In this document: one piece after another, positions 1-8,492 of the stretch
Position numbering within the stretch: the first letter of the stretch is position 1
Layout of the letters: each line of letters opens with the position of its first letter
Source: Psychrobacillus sp. FSL K6-2836
Lineage (GTDB): Bacteria > Bacillota > Bacilli > Bacillales_A > Planococcaceae
Direction of reading: 5' to 3'
Length of the DNA: 64,000 bases
Assembly: GCF_038003085.1 (NCBI RefSeq)
Contig: NZ_JBBOOM010000001.1
Coordinates: 1,550,001-1,614,000 of the forward strand
Notes under the pieces: generated by a model
Databases searched by the model: none
What the model was told of the DNA's origin: nothing
Seen by the model: the letters and a program-made list of their open reading frames with translations, nothing else
Made by a program: the position numbers and the translations under genes

Positions 1-971
1 AAAAAGGTAATTTGAATCCAAAAGCAATTGGATACGCTAGGAAGCCCCTAATTGAAAGCAATTTGAAAGGTCACTATATGCGTAAAAAAAAGTGGAATTA
101 TTGGTGTGTTTTTGGGGATGATATTCTTTTTTCTGCAACTATCAGCCATCTAGATTACGCTGCGGTTTGCTTTGTCTATTTCCTTAACTATGAAACGCAA
201 CGATATGTTGAAAAGACAGTTACGATTCCACTGGGAAATAAGCTAAAAATGCCAACTAATATTTTGGAAAGTATTCAACTTCATTCGAAAGAAATGTCTA
301 TCCAATTACTTTATATCCAAAATGAAACTCATATGACGGTAACTATCCCAGATTTTGATGGTGATTTATTGCATGCAGATTTACATATATCTCACCCTGC
401 CGAGGATGAATCCTTGAATGTAGTAATTCCTTGGAATCGTACGCAATTTCAATTTACCGGGAAGCATCATACATTACCAACATCTGGGTTTGTGAAGGTT
501 GGTGATTCTCGCTTTAGCTTTCACCAAGAGGACAATTTTGCAGTACTCGATTATGGTAGAGGAGTTTGGCCAAGAGAAGCTATATGGAACTGGGGATTTG
601 CTTCTCAACGAGTTGGTTCTAAAAGAATTGGATTGAATTTTGGGGGTAAATGGACAGACGGTACAGGTATGACCGAAAATGCTATTATCATTGATGGCAA
701 AATGACCAAAATCCATGAAGACTTATTGTTTACATACGATACGAATGACTTTATGAAACCATGGAAGGTCAACACAAAGTTTTCCGATGAAGTGAATATG
801 ACATTCACCCCCTTTTTCCATCGTATTGCTAAAACAGATTTGAAACTTATTTCCTCCGAGGTTCATCAAATGATGGGCTATTTTAACGGCAAAATCCAAC
901 TAGAAAATGGACCTACCCTTGAGGTAAAACAATTACTTGGATGTATTGAAGAACATAAAGCTAGATGGTAA
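1..971 (+). CDS. DUF2804 family protein, 5' end cut by window
   Basis: The protein matches the DUF2804 family: an early ARKPL segment, a KKWNYW motif near residue 28 and a conserved GRGVWP(R)xxxWNWG stretch around residues 180-195. No function is established for the family. The first start-like codon is TTG at 12, but the frame is open to the window edge, and the residues encoded from base 3 (K-G-N-L-N-P) fit the usual family N-terminus, so the true start lies upstream. About 320 codons are visible. It ends in a TAA/TAG-type stop at 969-971 and is followed by a terminator-like hairpin at 1086-1132. Confidence 0.8.
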   Translation, partial: KGNLNPKAIGYARKPLIESNLKGHYMRKKKWNYWCVFGDDILFSATISHLDYAAVCFVYFLNYETQRYVEKTVTIPLGNKLKMPTNILESIQLHSKEMSIQLLYIQNETHMTVTIPDFDGDLLHADLHISHPAEDESLNVVIPWNRTQFQFTGKHHTLPTSGFVKVGDSRFSFHQEDNFAVLDYGRGVWPREAIWNWGFASQRVGSKRIGLNFGGKWTDGTGMTENAIIIDGKMTKIHEDLLFTYDTNDFMKPWKVNTKFSDEVNMTFTPFFHRIAKTDLKLISSEVHQMMGYFNGKIQLENGPTLEVKQLLGCIEEHKARW

Positions 972-1085
972 TTTCTCGAAAAACAGACAAAAAATGCCTG
1001 CTCTTTTAAGTTCACAACCTGTTTCAAATGTTTTTTGAAGGGCTTCGGACTGAGGTTTTACTATAAAATTATCGAGTGAATTTTT

Positions 1086-1132
1086 AGTTCTATTGGTTGA
1101 GACATACGTCACAGCCAACAGAACTTTTTTTT
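1086..1132 (+). terminator. Probable terminator after the DUF2804 gene
   Basis: The arm AGTTCT-a-TTGG pairs with CCAA-c-AGAACT, and eight T follow directly. The loop is about 19 nt with two mismatches, so it is moderate in strength. It lies 115 bp after the DUF2804 stop. Confidence 0.5.
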
Positions 1133-1386
1133 GGTAATCTTATGGCGTATGTCTTTCAATTCTAAAAACAGGTTAATGCATTTTTGGTTAATTAGAGAAA
1201 AGATACTATCTTATTCATAGTGACAGCCCTCGAAGATGTAATTTCGTTCGCTACCACGCTTCTTTACGGGGCAAACACTTACTATTTTTCTTTACTTCCG
1301 ATAGTGTAAATTCTTACAATACTATGAGCACTAGGTGTATAGCTAAATACTCCATATTCGTAGCTTTTGAGAAAAGCATTTTGTTT

Positions 1387-1478
1387 TTACTTGCTCTCTT
1401 CTATTATTTACTTGCTTCCATCTGTATATTACTTACGCTCGTAAGGATTTACTTGCTCTAATTCTATATTTACTTGCG
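1387..1478. repeat. 21-bp-period TTTACTTGC word array (5 copies)
   Basis: The word TTACTTGC (one copy reads TTACTTAC) begins at 1387, 1408, 1429, 1449 and 1470, giving steps of 21, 21, 20 and 21 bp. The DNA between words is not conserved. The array sits in the 677-bp non-coding gap between the DUF2804 and reductase genes. A second array with the same word and period lies at 42062-42175. Apart from this array and the two terminators, I see nothing identifiable in 972-1648. Confidence 0.75.
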
Positions 1479-1572
1479 ATCAATTACCTTTCACTTTCGA
1501 AACGGATAATATTTTCAAATCATTTTAGTAATTCGCAATCTAAATGTGTAGAATCTAATTTACTAACAACAT

Positions 1573-1619
1573 AAAAAAAGTTGTCCCCAAGTATAGATTA
1601 CTTAGAGACAACTTTTTTT
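1573..1619 (-). terminator. Terminator of the flavoprotein reductase gene
   Basis: AAAAAAAGTTGTC at 1573-1585 pairs with GACAACTTTTTTT at 1607-1619, and the inner arms CCAAGTA and TACTTAG extend the stem. The T-run on the minus strand makes it a good terminator for the leftward gene ending at 1649. It is nearly symmetric, so it may work in both directions. Confidence 0.8.
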
Positions 1620-1648
1620 GGTGGGTAGGAGAACTTCATGCATTCTTT

Positions 1649-2689
1649 TTATACGAGTTGCTTCACTAACTTTTTATTTCGTTCTTTAAATACTTCATTA
1701 TGTGAAGATACCATTGCAAATTTGTTAGCATCAGGTTGGATATATTGTTTAGCCTGATTGACTGCATTTGCAGCATCTTGGAAGGTACCAGCTATTAAGT
1801 TTACTTTGCCTGGATATTGAATGATATCCCCTGCTGCATAAATACCATCGATGGATGATTCACAAGAGCTAGTGCCCTTCACATAAAAATCATCTGCAAT
1901 ATCAATTGGCATTTCACTATTTTTTAGAAGCTCTGCATCCTGATCATAGCCATGGTTTATAATAACCTCATCGATTTCTATATGCGTTGTCTTTCCTGTT
2001 TCATTGTCCAAAACGGCAACTCGTTGTATCATATCGTGGTTATCATTGGCGATTAGCTTAGTAATCTTTGTATTGAAAAAGCAGGTTACAGAGCTCTCTA
2101 ATAATTGAGTAACTTGTGCTTCATGACCATTTAACGAATCTTTACGATATGTTACATATACTTTTTTCGCAATCGGCTCCAGCTCGTTGGCCCAGTCAAT
2201 TGCTGCATTACCTCCGCCTGAGATAATAACGGTTTTATCCTTAAAGCGTTGAATTGATTTGACTGTGTAGTTTAAGTTGCTGACCTCGAATCGTTCAGCC
2301 CCTTCGATTTCTAGCTTGGTCGGCTTTAAAATCCCACTACCTACTGCAATGATAATAGTTTTCGAATAATGTTTAACGCCTGAAGTAGCATGCAAAACAA
2401 AAATACCGTCTTCTCGACGAGTTATCGATTCTACTTTCTCATTCACTACAACTTCAGGGTCAAATGTTAGTCCTTGTTGAACTAATTGATCGATTAAACG
2501 CTCTCCAGAAATTGGAGTTTGCCCACCTACGTCCCAAATCATTTTTTCGGGATACACATGTAGCTTTCCACCTAATTGAGGTTGAAATTCTATAATTTTC
2601 GTTTTCATTTCTCTTAAACCACTATAAAAAGCAGAGTATAGGCCAGCTGGGCCCCCACCAATAACCGTCACATCAAATACATTATGCAT
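1649..2689 (-). CDS. Ferredoxin-NADP reductase-like flavoprotein (YumC/YcgT family)
   Basis: This 346-residue FAD/NADPH flavoprotein resembles thioredoxin reductase. The FAD-binding GGGPAG is at 11-16, the NADPH-binding SGGGNAA at about 157-163, and the second FAD motif GIYAAGD at about 282-288. The CxxC redox motif of thioredoxin reductases is absent, which points to the ferredoxin-NADP reductase type of Bacillus YumC/YcgT; the length agrees. The likely role is electron supply to ferredoxin or flavodoxin. It diverges from an iron-siderophore importer with a Fur box in between, and Bacillus YcgT is known as an iron-responsive paralogue, so iron control is likely (inference). The ATG at 2689 follows a GGGTGGGAG ribosome site. 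Confidence 0.88.
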   Translation of the reverse strand: MHNVFDVTVIGGGPAGLYSAFYSGLREMKTKIIEFQPQLGGKLHVYPEKMIWDVGGQTPISGERLIDQLVQQGLTFDPEVVVNEKVESITRREDGIFVLHATSGVKHYSKTIIIAVGSGILKPTKLEIEGAERFEVSNLNYTVKSIQRFKDKTVIISGGGNAAIDWANELEPIAKKVYVTYRKDSLNGHEAQVTQLLESSVTCFFNTKITKLIANDNHDMIQRVAVLDNETGKTTHIEIDEVIINHGYDQDAELLKNSEMPIDIADDFYVKGTSSCESSIDGIYAAGDIIQYPGKVNLIAGTFQDAANAVNQAKQYIQPDANKFAMVSSHNEVFKERNKKLVKQLV

Positions 2690-2719
2690 TTTCAGTCTCC
2701 CACCCTAAAAAAAATTTTG

Positions 2720-2776
2720 TTGACATAAGTTAAATTATTAAATATAGTTGCTAATATGATAATGATAATCGTTATC
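2720..2776 (+). promoter_or_regulatory. SigA-type promoter with Fur box
   Basis: A TTGACA -35 element (2720-2725) and a TATAGT -10 element (2743-2748) are separated by 17 bp. Just downstream, 2758-2776 reads GATAATGATAATCGTTATC, one base away from the classical 19-bp Fur consensus. Fur bound here would block transcription of the siderophore importer when iron is plentiful. The box is also about 70-90 bp upstream of the divergent reductase start and could control both genes. Confidence 0.88.
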
Positions 2777-2812
2777 AATAAAATAAGCAAGAATTAGTTT
2801 GGAGGTATTCAA

Positions 2813-3607
2813 ATGGTTCGTTTATATACGGACGATTTATCCATTGGCTACGGTGAGCAACTCATCGTTAAGGATTTGTCTGTGCAAATTCCAAATCAGA
2901 AAATAACTACAATAATAGGACCAAACGGATGTGGTAAGTCCACTCTTCTCAAAGCGATTACACGAATCATTTCTCATCAATCTGGTGCGGTTGTATTAGA
3001 TGGTAAAAACGTTGCGAAAGAAAACACTAAAATTCTCGCAAAAAAAATGGCCATTTTACCTCAAACACCTGAGAGTGCAAGCGGTCTCACTGTAGGAGAA
3101 TTGGTATCGTATGGACGCTTTCCTTACCAAACTGGTTTTGGAAGACTTTCTAAAAAGGATTACGAGGTGATAGATTGGGCACTGCAAGTGACTAATACTA
3201 GCACATTTAAGTATTTACCGGTCGATTCTCTTTCCGGTGGTCAACGTCAGCGTGTATGGATAGCGATGGCCCTTGCACAAGAAACAGAAATTATATTTCT
3301 TGATGAACCTACCACTTATTTAGATATGGCACATCAATTAGAAGTTCTTGAGCTTCTGCAGCGCCTAAATCAGCAAGAGAAACGAACTATTGTAATGGTC
3401 TTACACGATTTGAACCAAGCAGCACGTTTTGCAGACTATGTCGTTGCTTTAAAGGCAGGACAAATTGTAAAAGCTGGTCCTTGTGAAGAAGTAATCACGA
3501 AAGAAGTATTACGTGATGTCTTTAATATAGATGCCGAAATTGGAATAGATCCACGAACAAATAAACCAATGTGTATTACATACGATTTACTAAAAGGAGA
3601 AAAATAA
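2813..3607 (+). CDS. Siderophore ABC importer, ATP-binding protein (FecE/FhuC/YusV type)
   Basis: A cytoplasmic ATPase of 264 residues powering iron-siderophore uptake. It has Walker A GPNGCGKST (36-44), ABC signature LSGGQRQR (140-147), Walker B EIIFLDEPT (159-167) and the switch histidine in VLHDLNQA. Length and motifs fit the FecE family of ferric-siderophore ATPases. It is the first gene of a four-gene operon behind a Fur box, with a GGAGGT ribosome site about 7 bases before the ATG. The next gene starts right after its stop. The substrate (hydroxamate, citrate or other siderophore) cannot be read from the sequence. Confidence 0.93.
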   Translation: MVRLYTDDLSIGYGEQLIVKDLSVQIPNQKITTIIGPNGCGKSTLLKAITRIISHQSGAVVLDGKNVAKENTKILAKKMAILPQTPESASGLTVGELVSYGRFPYQTGFGRLSKKDYEVIDWALQVTNTSTFKYLPVDSLSGGQRQRVWIAMALAQETEIIFLDEPTTYLDMAHQLEVLELLQRLNQQEKRTIVMVLHDLNQAARFADYVVALKAGQIVKAGPCEEVITKEVLRDVFNIDAEIGIDPRTNKPMCITYDLLKGEK

Positions 3608-4528
3608 ATGAAAAAGTTAATATTGACGATTTCAATCTTATTAGTACTAATCCTCGGTGCTTGCAACAGTGAGACTAAGGATTCGAAAGCAAGTGAAACG
3701 AAAGATGAACCCACTACCATTACGTACGAATCTGAAACTGGTCCTGTAGAAGTTCCAGCAGATCCTAAACGAGTTGTAGTTCTTTCAACTTATGCAGGAA
3801 ACGTAGCTGCACTAGACGTAAATTTAGTTGGAGTAGATTCTTGGTCAAAGTCTAACCCAGGATACGATTCTTACCTAGCGGATGTGGAGGAAGTATCGGA
3901 AGAAAACTTAGAAAAAATTATTGAATTAGACCCAGATTTAATCATCGGCTCCTCTACCACACAAAACTTGGATAAAATAAAAGAAATAGCTCCAACTGTT
4001 ACATTCACTTATGGAAAAGTAGATTATTTGACACAGCATTTAGAAATAGGAAAACTACTGAATAAAGAAAAAGAAGCACAAACATGGATAGATGATTTCA
4101 AAGAACGTTCAGCAGTAGCCGGAGAAGAAATTAAAGCAGTAATTGGTGAGGATGCAACTATTTCCGTTATTGAAAACTTCGACAAGCAATTATATGTGTT
4201 CGGAGATAATTGGGGACGAGGTACAGAAGTTATCTATCAAGCAATGGGACTGAATATGCCTGAAAAAGTAAAAGAAATGGCTTTAGAAGCTGGTTATTAT
4301 GCTTTATCTTTAGAGGTTCTTCCTGAATATGCAGGAGACTATGTCATCTTTAGTAAAGTAGCAGATCAAGATAATTCATTCCAAGAGACAGATGTATTTA
4401 AAAATATTCCCGCTGTTCAAAATGGACAACTGTTTGAAGCAAATGCAGAAGAGTTTTACTTTAATGATCCTATCTCGTTAGATTATCAATTGGAGTTCTT
4501 TAAAGACAGCTTTTTAAACAGTAAGTAA
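3608..4528 (+). CDS. Siderophore-binding lipoprotein of the ABC importer
   Basis: This 306-residue substrate-binding lipoprotein has a short hydrophobic signal ending in the lipobox LGAC (lipidated Cys19), an acidic linker, then a helical-backbone-type periplasmic binding fold. The segments VEVPADPKRVVVL and ELDPDLIIG are typical of the FepB/FhuD class. It would capture a ferric siderophore outside the membrane and deliver it to the two permeases downstream. The ATG directly follows the ATPase stop, so the genes are co-transcribed and probably translationally coupled. A strong hairpin follows the stop codon and may set its expression above that of the permeases. Confidence 0.9.
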   Translation: MKKLILTISILLVLILGACNSETKDSKASETKDEPTTITYESETGPVEVPADPKRVVVLSTYAGNVAALDVNLVGVDSWSKSNPGYDSYLADVEEVSEENLEKIIELDPDLIIGSSTTQNLDKIKEIAPTVTFTYGKVDYLTQHLEIGKLLNKEKEAQTWIDDFKERSAVAGEEIKAVIGEDATISVIENFDKQLYVFGDNWGRGTEVIYQAMGLNMPEKVKEMALEAGYYALSLEVLPEYAGDYVIFSKVADQDNSFQETDVFKNIPAVQNGQLFEANAEEFYFNDPISLDYQLEFFKDSFLNSK

Positions 4529-4530
4529 TA

Positions 4531-4569
4531 ATAGTGGAGGAATTCTTACGGGATTCCTCCGCTATTTTT
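4531..4569 (+). terminator. Intercistronic hairpin or attenuator in the siderophore operon
   Basis: ATAGTGGAGGAAT (4531-4543) pairs with GATTCCTCCGCTAT (4552-4565) and is followed by five T. It looks like an intrinsic terminator but lies inside the operon, just after the binding-protein stop and before the permeases. Partial termination or 3'-end protection would give more binding protein than permease. Confidence 0.75.
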
Positions 4570-4586
4570 GTAGAAAGGATAATACG

Positions 4587-5585
4587 ATGAAAACCTCTAT
4601 TCATTTTAGTTTAAAGTTTGTTATTGGACTTATTTTATTGGTTATAATGTTCAGCATTTCTATGGTGTATGGCGCAGCCTCCACATCCTTACAAGACGTA
4701 TGGCAAGCATTATTTTCTAGCGTAAAAAGCGATTCTATCAATATTTTAAGAGAGCTGCGACTGCCTAGAGAAGTTGCTGCTATATTGGTCGGTGCCGCCT
4801 TAGCTGTATCTGGCGCGATTATGCAAGGAGTCACCCGTAATCCTCTCGCAGACCCTGGATTATTAGGTTTAACTTCGGGAGCAAATGCGGCCCTTGCTAT
4901 AAGTATTGCACTTATTCCGGGCCTCAATTACTTCGGTATCACTATTGCATGCTTTATCGGAGCAGCAGTTGGTGCCGCAATGGTATTTGGAATTGGTGCT
5001 ATGAAAAAAGGGGGCTTTTCTCCTCTACGAATTGTACTAGCAGGTGCTGCGGTCTCCGCCTTTTTGTATGCAATTGCAGACGGTGTGGGGATCTATTTTA
5101 AAATTTCCAAAGATGTTTCCATGTGGACAGCTGGGGGGTTAATAGGAACCAACTGGAGTCAGCTCCAGATGATTACTCCTTTTATCGCAATCGGAATCAT
5201 TGTTGCCCTATTATTATCTAGACAGCTAACTATTTTAAGTTTAAATGAAGAAGTTGCAGTCGGACTTGGTCAAAAAACAACTCAAACAAAGACAATCTTA
5301 TTTGTAGTCGTTATTTTACTTGCGGGTGCTTCAGTTGCTCTTGTAGGAAATATGGCTTTTGTCGGATTGATGGTCCCTCATATTGTTCGAGCAATAGTTG
5401 GAACGGACTACCGACTTATAATTCCAATGTCGGTTATATTAGGAGCTACCCTTATGCTACTTGCTGATACAATTGGACGAACTATTAATATTCCGTATGA
5501 GACCCCTGTTGCTGCTATTATAGCTATTATGGGATTACCTTTCTTCTTAGTAATCGTTCGTAAAGGAGGAAGAGTATTTCAATGA
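4587..5585 (+). CDS. Siderophore ABC importer permease, FecCD family (first)
   Basis: A 332-residue integral membrane protein with about nine to ten hydrophobic segments. It has the FecCD hallmarks RLPREVAAILVGAALA near residues 58-73, QGVTRNPLADPGLLG, and the coupling region GLMVPHIVR near the C-terminus. It would pair with the next permease to form the channel. A GAAAGGA ribosome site precedes the ATG. Its stop overlaps the next start in an ATGA arrangement, so the two permeases are translationally coupled. Confidence 0.92.
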   Translation: MKTSIHFSLKFVIGLILLVIMFSISMVYGAASTSLQDVWQALFSSVKSDSINILRELRLPREVAAILVGAALAVSGAIMQGVTRNPLADPGLLGLTSGANAALAISIALIPGLNYFGITIACFIGAAVGAAMVFGIGAMKKGGFSPLRIVLAGAAVSAFLYAIADGVGIYFKISKDVSMWTAGGLIGTNWSQLQMITPFIAIGIIVALLLSRQLTILSLNEEVAVGLGQKTTQTKTILFVVVILLAGASVALVGNMAFVGLMVPHIVRAIVGTDYRLIIPMSVILGATLMLLADTIGRTINIPYETPVAAIIAIMGLPFFLVIVRKGGRVFQ

Positions 5586-6589
5586 TTCAACGTAAACTAG
5601 TTAAAAAACAACGTATAATATTTATCATTTTACTGGCGCTTATTATAATTACTGCTTTTATGAGTGCTGGAATTGGCTATTCTACCCTTTCCTTTAATCG
5701 GCTTTTACCAACCTTTTTAGGGCAAGGAACTTTTAAAGAGGAATTTGTTTTATTCTCCGTTCGCTTACCTAGAATTATCATTACAATTCTTGCGGGAATG
5801 GCATTAGCGCTATCTGGTGCTATTTTGCAAAGCATCACACGAAATGATTTAGCGGACCCTGGGATAATTGGGATTAACTCTGGAGCTGGAGTAGCGGTAT
5901 CAATTTTCTTCTTATTTATACCAATTCAACCTGGTTCTTTTGTATACTTACTACCAATAGTCGCCTTTGTTGGTGCTTTGATCACTGCCTTTTTCATCTA
6001 TATCCTATCGTACAATCGAAAAACTGGGCTACAGCCGGTTCGGTTAGTTTTGGTTGGGATTGGTTTCTCAATGGCTCTTTCAGGTTTGATGATTGTCTTT
6101 ATTTCATCTGCTGATCGTCAAAAAGTAGATTTCATCGCTAATTGGATGGCTGGTAATATTTGGGGAGCCGATTGGCCATTTATCTTGGCTCTTTTACCTT
6201 GGTTAATCGTTCTTATTCCGTTTATCTTATATAAGGCAAATAAATTAAATTTACTCAATTTAAATGAGCCCGTAGCAATCGGAGTAGGACTTGCAATTGA
6301 GAAGGAACGGATCATCCTTTTATTAGCTGCTGTTGCTCTTGCAGCCACGGCAGTATCTGTTACCGGGGGAATTGCTTTCATAGGCTTGATGGCCCCTCAT
6401 ATCGCTAAATCATTAGTAGGACCGCGTCATCAATTGTTCATACCTATTTCCATCCTCATCGGTGGTTGGCTCTTACTTTTCGCTGATACGATCGGTCGAA
6501 ACGTGATTGAGCCTAATGGGATTCCGGCAGGAGTTGTAGTTGCTCTAATTGGTGCACCTTACTTTATGTACTTGTTGATGAAGAAATAA
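5582..6589 (+). CDS. Siderophore ABC importer permease, FecCD family (second)
   Basis: This 335-residue FecCD permease is paralogous to the preceding gene. It shares RLPRIIITILAGMALALSG, SITRNDLADPGIIG and the coupling sequence GLMAPHIAK. It starts 4 bases inside the previous gene (ATGA overlap). With the other permease, the ATPase dimer and the lipoprotein it completes a ferric-siderophore importer. Transcription probably ends at the hairpin inside the repeat at 6699-6938. Confidence 0.92.
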   Translation: MIQRKLVKKQRIIFIILLALIIITAFMSAGIGYSTLSFNRLLPTFLGQGTFKEEFVLFSVRLPRIIITILAGMALALSGAILQSITRNDLADPGIIGINSGAGVAVSIFFLFIPIQPGSFVYLLPIVAFVGALITAFFIYILSYNRKTGLQPVRLVLVGIGFSMALSGLMIVFISSADRQKVDFIANWMAGNIWGADWPFILALLPWLIVLIPFILYKANKLNLLNLNEPVAIGVGLAIEKERIILLLAAVALAATAVSVTGGIAFIGLMAPHIAKSLVGPRHQLFIPISILIGGWLLLFADTIGRNVIEPNGIPAGVVVALIGAPYFMYLLMKK

Positions 6590-6698
6590 CTCTTCTATCC
6601 TTATGAAGAGCTCATTGGAATACTGTTGTAACAATCAACACAAGTAACGAAGACGTCAAAGCAAGTACGGAAAGACTTTCTTAACTTAAACAAAAAGA

Positions 6699-6938
6699 GA
6701 CTGGGACAGAACCCCAAAACAGCATTTTTCTCTGTGAGAAAAATGCTGTTTTTTTGCTGTGCACAAAATTGATTTCCATTCCAGGGACGCTTTCCACGGG
6801 CGTGGCCTGAGCCTGTAGTCTCAGGCGTCACGCTATTCCCGTAGGAGTCGCCCCTCCATTTCAATCAATTTTATTAACTATCCATTATTTAGTAAAGGTT
6901 TCTCCTTATCCAATAAACTTTCTACTTCTGTCCCTACC
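6699..6938. repeat. ~240-bp MITE-like interspersed repeat, copy 1
   Basis: The element opens with GACTGGGACAGAA and closes with TTCTGTCCC, imperfect terminal inverted repeats. It contains a strong AT-rich hairpin at one end and a GC-richer conserved core (GGAGTCGCCCCTCC and the CTGAGCC/GGCTCAG-type arms). A second copy in the opposite orientation occupies 33844-34081. Neither contains a plausible gene, so it behaves as a small non-autonomous element. Confidence 0.8.
6717..6755 (+). terminator. Terminator hairpin inside the repeat, after the siderophore operon
   Basis: AAACAGCATTTTTCTC pairs perfectly with GAGAAAAATGCTGTTT around a 3-nt loop and is followed by a T-run. It is the first strong hairpin after the second permease (stop at 6589), so the repeat seems to supply the operon terminator. 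Confidence 0.7.
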
Positions 6939-6945
6939 TCTTTAC

Positions 6946-7665
6946 TTATGATTGAAGATATTTCCACATTTTCTCTGGATAGTCGGTGAAAATAGCATCT
7001 ACTCCAATTTGTTTTAACGTATCTGCATACTTCGGTTCATTGACCGTAAAAACGCGAACTTTTTTGCCACTTGCAATCGCCTCTTCGCCCATCTGCCTTA
7101 GGACTGTCGGGAAAAAAGCATGGAGTGCATCTGCTCCTACTTTTTCTGCATATTTGTGCGGCTCTATCATAACTTCCATAAAGAGAATGGCAGTCTCTAT
7201 AGGGGGAGCTAATTGTTTAAAGTTCCTAATCATCTCATGGTTAAAAGAAGAGATAACGACACGTGCTTCTAGTCGATAGTCATTTAACATTTGGATTATT
7301 GCCTGCTCCATACCTTCATATGGAAATACGTCGGATTTCAATTCTATATTTAGGTGGTGCTCTGTATCCTTAAATACATATAACACTTCTCTTAGCGTCG
7401 GGATTGTTTCCTGTTTAAACTGGGGGGAGTACCAAGAACCAAAGTCAAATTCCTTCAATTCAGCTAAAGTCAAATCTTTAATAAAACCTACTCCATTGGA
7501 TGTGCGATTAATCGTCTCATCATGAATAACAACCAATTCATGATCTTTCGTCATATGAACATCGAATTCCACACCGTGCACAGGTAATTTTGCGGTTGCT
7601 CTAAAGGCTGCGATTGTATTTTCTGGATGCGTACCTGAAGAACCTCTATGGGCATAAATTTTCAT
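6946..7665 (-). CDS. Glycerophosphodiester phosphodiesterase
   Basis: A 239-residue cytoplasmic GDPD-family TIM-barrel enzyme that would hydrolyse glycerophosphodiesters to glycerol-3-phosphate and an alcohol. The N-terminal AHRGSSGTHPENT carries the catalytic HR and the metal-binding glutamate, EFDVHMTKDHELVVIHD supplies the ExD and second catalytic histidine, and NIELK is the later metal-binding motif. Length matches Bacillus YqiK-type enzymes without signal peptide. A strong AAGGAGG site lies upstream of the ATG at 7665. The gene stands alone, 80 bp from the AAA ATPase gene, and abuts the repeat at 6699-6938. Confidence 0.92.
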   Translation of the reverse strand: MKIYAHRGSSGTHPENTIAAFRATAKLPVHGVEFDVHMTKDHELVVIHDETINRTSNGVGFIKDLTLAELKEFDFGSWYSPQFKQETIPTLREVLYVFKDTEHHLNIELKSDVFPYEGMEQAIIQMLNDYRLEARVVISSFNHEMIRNFKQLAPPIETAILFMEVMIEPHKYAEKVGADALHAFFPTVLRQMGEEAIASGKKVRVFTVNEPKYADTLKQIGVDAIFTDYPEKMWKYLQS

Positions 7666-7744
7666 AAAGCCTACCTCCTTGTACCCTTATTAAAACTATT
7701 ATACCTCTTTATTTCTTGCATTAGAAAGCAAATTTAGATGCTTT

Positions 7745-8458
7745 TTAATCTTCTGCAAATATATCTTGTAAAAATTTTTCTCTATTTTGTAAAAAGTATT
7801 TCGTTATCTGAAAATGGTCAGTCTCCTCATAATCTATCGCTTTAATTTCCCCTTGGTCAAAGCTAAGTATGTCAGCATAAGGGTAGCCTAATAGAATTGG
7901 AGAGTGTGTGGCGATTATAAATTGACTATCATCTTCTTGTACTAAATCATGTAAAATCCTTAAAAAAGCCAGCTGACGTGAGGGAGATAAAGCAGCTTCT
8001 GGTTCATCCAATAAATAAATCCCTCTCCCTCTAAACCGATTAGAGAATAAAGAAAAAAATGCTTCTCCATGAGATTGGTGATGCAAGGACTTTCCACCAT
8101 ATGGACCTGTTCCCATTTGATCGATATGAGAGGCAAAATTATAAAAGGATTCTGCACGAAGAAAGAAACCATTTGTTACTTTTGGAAGCCAGGATAACCT
8201 AATATAATCCCCAAGCGCTGATTCCGATGCATCTACCTCGTAAAAGTTATTCTTACCACCACCTGCTGTATTAAATTCGCATTTATCCGCAATGGCTTCT
8301 AACAGTGTAGATTTGCCCGAACCATTTTCTCCAACGAAAAAAGTAACTTTGTTATGTAATTCCAGCTGATGTAGATTTGCAATAGAAGGAATGGAGAATG
8401 GATACTGATTATATGATGGAATAAGATCTCGCTGAAGCTCAATTCTTTTTAAGGACAT
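7745..8458 (-). CDS. AAA (SMC/ABC-like) ATPase, single domain
   Basis: This 237-residue ATPase has an ABC/SMC-like architecture: Walker A GENGSGKST near residue 44, a SHGEAFF signature-like motif near 129, Walker B GIYLLDEPEAALSP near 147, and a THS switch (IIATHSPIL). No membrane domain or partner lies beside it, so it is not an obvious transporter subunit. Proteins of this type (COG3910-like predicted ATPases) occur alone or with nucleases; the biological role is unknown. It is 35 bp downstream of the phosphatase gene in the same direction. Confidence 0.8.
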   Translation of the reverse strand: MSLKRIELQRDLIPSYNQYPFSIPSIANLHQLELHNKVTFFVGENGSGKSTLLEAIADKCEFNTAGGGKNNFYEVDASESALGDYIRLSWLPKVTNGFFLRAESFYNFASHIDQMGTGPYGGKSLHHQSHGEAFFSLFSNRFRGRGIYLLDEPEAALSPSRQLAFLRILHDLVQEDDSQFIIATHSPILLGYPYADILSFDQGEIKAIDYEETDHFQITKYFLQNREKFLQDIFAED

Positions 8459-8492
8459 GTCATCACCTACGATTTAATTTATTTAGACTCTG

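Noticed and set aside
6601-6864. 87-residue minus-strand ORF
   Set aside because: It lies entirely in the MITE-like repeat and terminator hairpin; the second copy at 33950 encodes a similar but unrelated-length shadow frame.
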